Translations under genes and position numbers: made by a program
Assembly (NCBI GenBank): GCA_049794535.1
Contig: JBARCX010000137.1
Coordinates: forward strand, 1 to 7,809
Direction of reading: 5' to 3'
Source: JBARCX01 sp049794535
GTDB lineage: Bacteria; Pseudomonadota; Gammaproteobacteria; Xanthomonadales; Rhodanobacteraceae
Length of the DNA stretch: 7,809 nt
In this document: one piece after another, positions 7,131 through 7,809 of the stretch
Layout: every line of letters starts with the position of its first letter
Position numbering within the stretch: position 1 is the first letter of the stretch
The notes under the pieces: model-generated
Database searches by the model: none
Told to the model about the DNA's origin: nothing
What the model saw: only the letters and a program-made list of their open reading frames with translations

Positions 7131-7802
7131 ATGGCACGAGGCGAACACCATCGCATCCACGCGCATGATCGCGTGCAACGCAATCGTCTACGTGTTGCCC
7201 AAGAGGCGGCACGCTTGATGAGCGAGCACGGCATACGCGACTTCCACCACGCCAAACTCAAGGCGGCCGAGCGACTGGGCATCCTCGATGCACAAGCCCT
7301 GCCGCGCAATCATGAGATCGAACAGGCGCTGCGCGAACACCAACGCCTGTTTCAAGCTGACAGCCAACCACAACTACTGCACGAACGCCGTGAAGCAGCG
7401 GCTGAAGCGATGCGTTTTCTGGATCGTTTTGAGCCCCGATTGGTCGGTGCCGTACTCGACGGCACCGCCGATGCTCACTCGGCAGTCTGCCTGCACGTGT
7501 TCAGCGATGACCCCGAGGCAGTCACTCTCTTTCTGCACGAACATCGCGTGCCAGTGGAGCCGCAGACGCGCCGCCTGCGCATCAGCCGTGACGAACAAGC
7601 CGAGTATCCGGTGTTGCTGTTCGCAGCCGATGAACTACCGTTTGACCTCACCGTGCTGCCACTCGATGCCATGCGCCAGGCACCACTGAACCGCATCGAC
7701 GACAAGCCGATGCGCCGCGCCACACTGGCGATGGTCGAACAATTGCTGGCCGACGACGAGACCGACGATTTCGAGCAAATGTTGTCGTCCGCGCTGCGCT
7801 GA
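7131..7802 (+). CDS. Uncharacterised soluble protein, possible degenerate nucleotidyltransferase fold
   Basis: I do not recognise a characterised function. The 223-residue product has no signal peptide or membrane segment and is rich in Arg, Glu, Asp and His. Residues 1-50 are basic and helical, and the segment EAARLMSEHGIRDFHHAKLKAAERLGI (written in two parts: EAARLMSEHGIRDF, HHAKLKAAERLGI) resembles the helix pattern at the start of TetR-type DNA-binding domains. A helical region at about 60-100 follows. Residues 101-175 alternate strands and helices (RLVGAVLDGTADAHSAV, LHVFSDDPEAVTLFL, then LPFDLTVLP). This recalls a minimal nucleotidyltransferase core, but the expected DxD/DxE acids after the Gly motif read CLH, so activity would be unlikely. 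The C-terminus is acidic. It follows mrcA in the same direction with a strong ribosome binding site. Its codon use looks like its neighbours, so it appears native and real. Both fold suggestions are inference. Confidence 0.85.
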   Translation: MARGEHHRIHAHDRVQRNRLRVAQEAARLMSEHGIRDFHHAKLKAAERLGILDAQALPRNHEIEQALREHQRLFQADSQPQLLHERREAAAEAMRFLDRFEPRLVGAVLDGTADAHSAVCLHVFSDDPEAVTLFLHEHRVPVEPQTRRLRISRDEQAEYPVLLFAADELPFDLTVLPLDAMRQAPLNRIDDKPMRRATLAMVEQLLADDETDDFEQMLSSALR

Positions 7803-7809
7803 AGCGGCC

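Overview
The window looks like an ordinary chromosomal core region of a gammaproteobacterium, most likely of the Xanthomonadales (Xanthomonadaceae/Rhodanobacteraceae type). That placement is inferred from the moderately high GC content (judged by eye), the divergent pilMNOPQ / PBP1A arrangement, and the look of the proteins; no database search was made. There are no signs of mobile elements, CRISPR, tRNA or rRNA genes.

Positions 1-4162, minus strand: the type IV pilus alignment operon pilM-pilN-pilO-pilP-pilQ, transcribed leftward. PilM is the cytoplasmic actin-like protein. PilN and PilO are inner-membrane proteins with one membrane segment each. PilP is a lipoprotein that links to the outer-membrane secretin PilQ. 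The first four genes overlap by 1-4 bases, and pilQ follows pilP after 19 bases with its own ribosome binding site. pilQ runs off the left edge, so only its first 377 codons (signal peptide, two AMIN-like domains, N0/STN domain) are visible and the secretin pore is missing.

Positions 4163-4423: a 261-bp divergent intergenic region. It holds a good sigma70-type promoter candidate for pilM (17-bp spacer), a weaker -10 candidate for mrcA, and two adjacent 6-bp inverted repeats of unknown meaning.

Positions 4424-6985, plus strand: mrcA (ponA), a complete bifunctional class A penicillin-binding protein 1A with all glycosyltransferase and transpeptidase motifs intact. After a 145-bp gap with a weak hairpin, positions 7131-7802 encode a conserved-looking 223-residue soluble protein of unknown function. 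Its C-terminal half faintly resembles a nucleotidyltransferase fold with missing catalytic acids.

The pilus complex must span the peptidoglycan layer that PBP1A builds, which gives a plausible reason for this neighbourhood. I see no evidence of a novel system. The points most worth a second look are the unknown gene downstream of mrcA, the low-complexity tails on PilN and PilO, the two possible starts of pilQ and the divergent promoter region.
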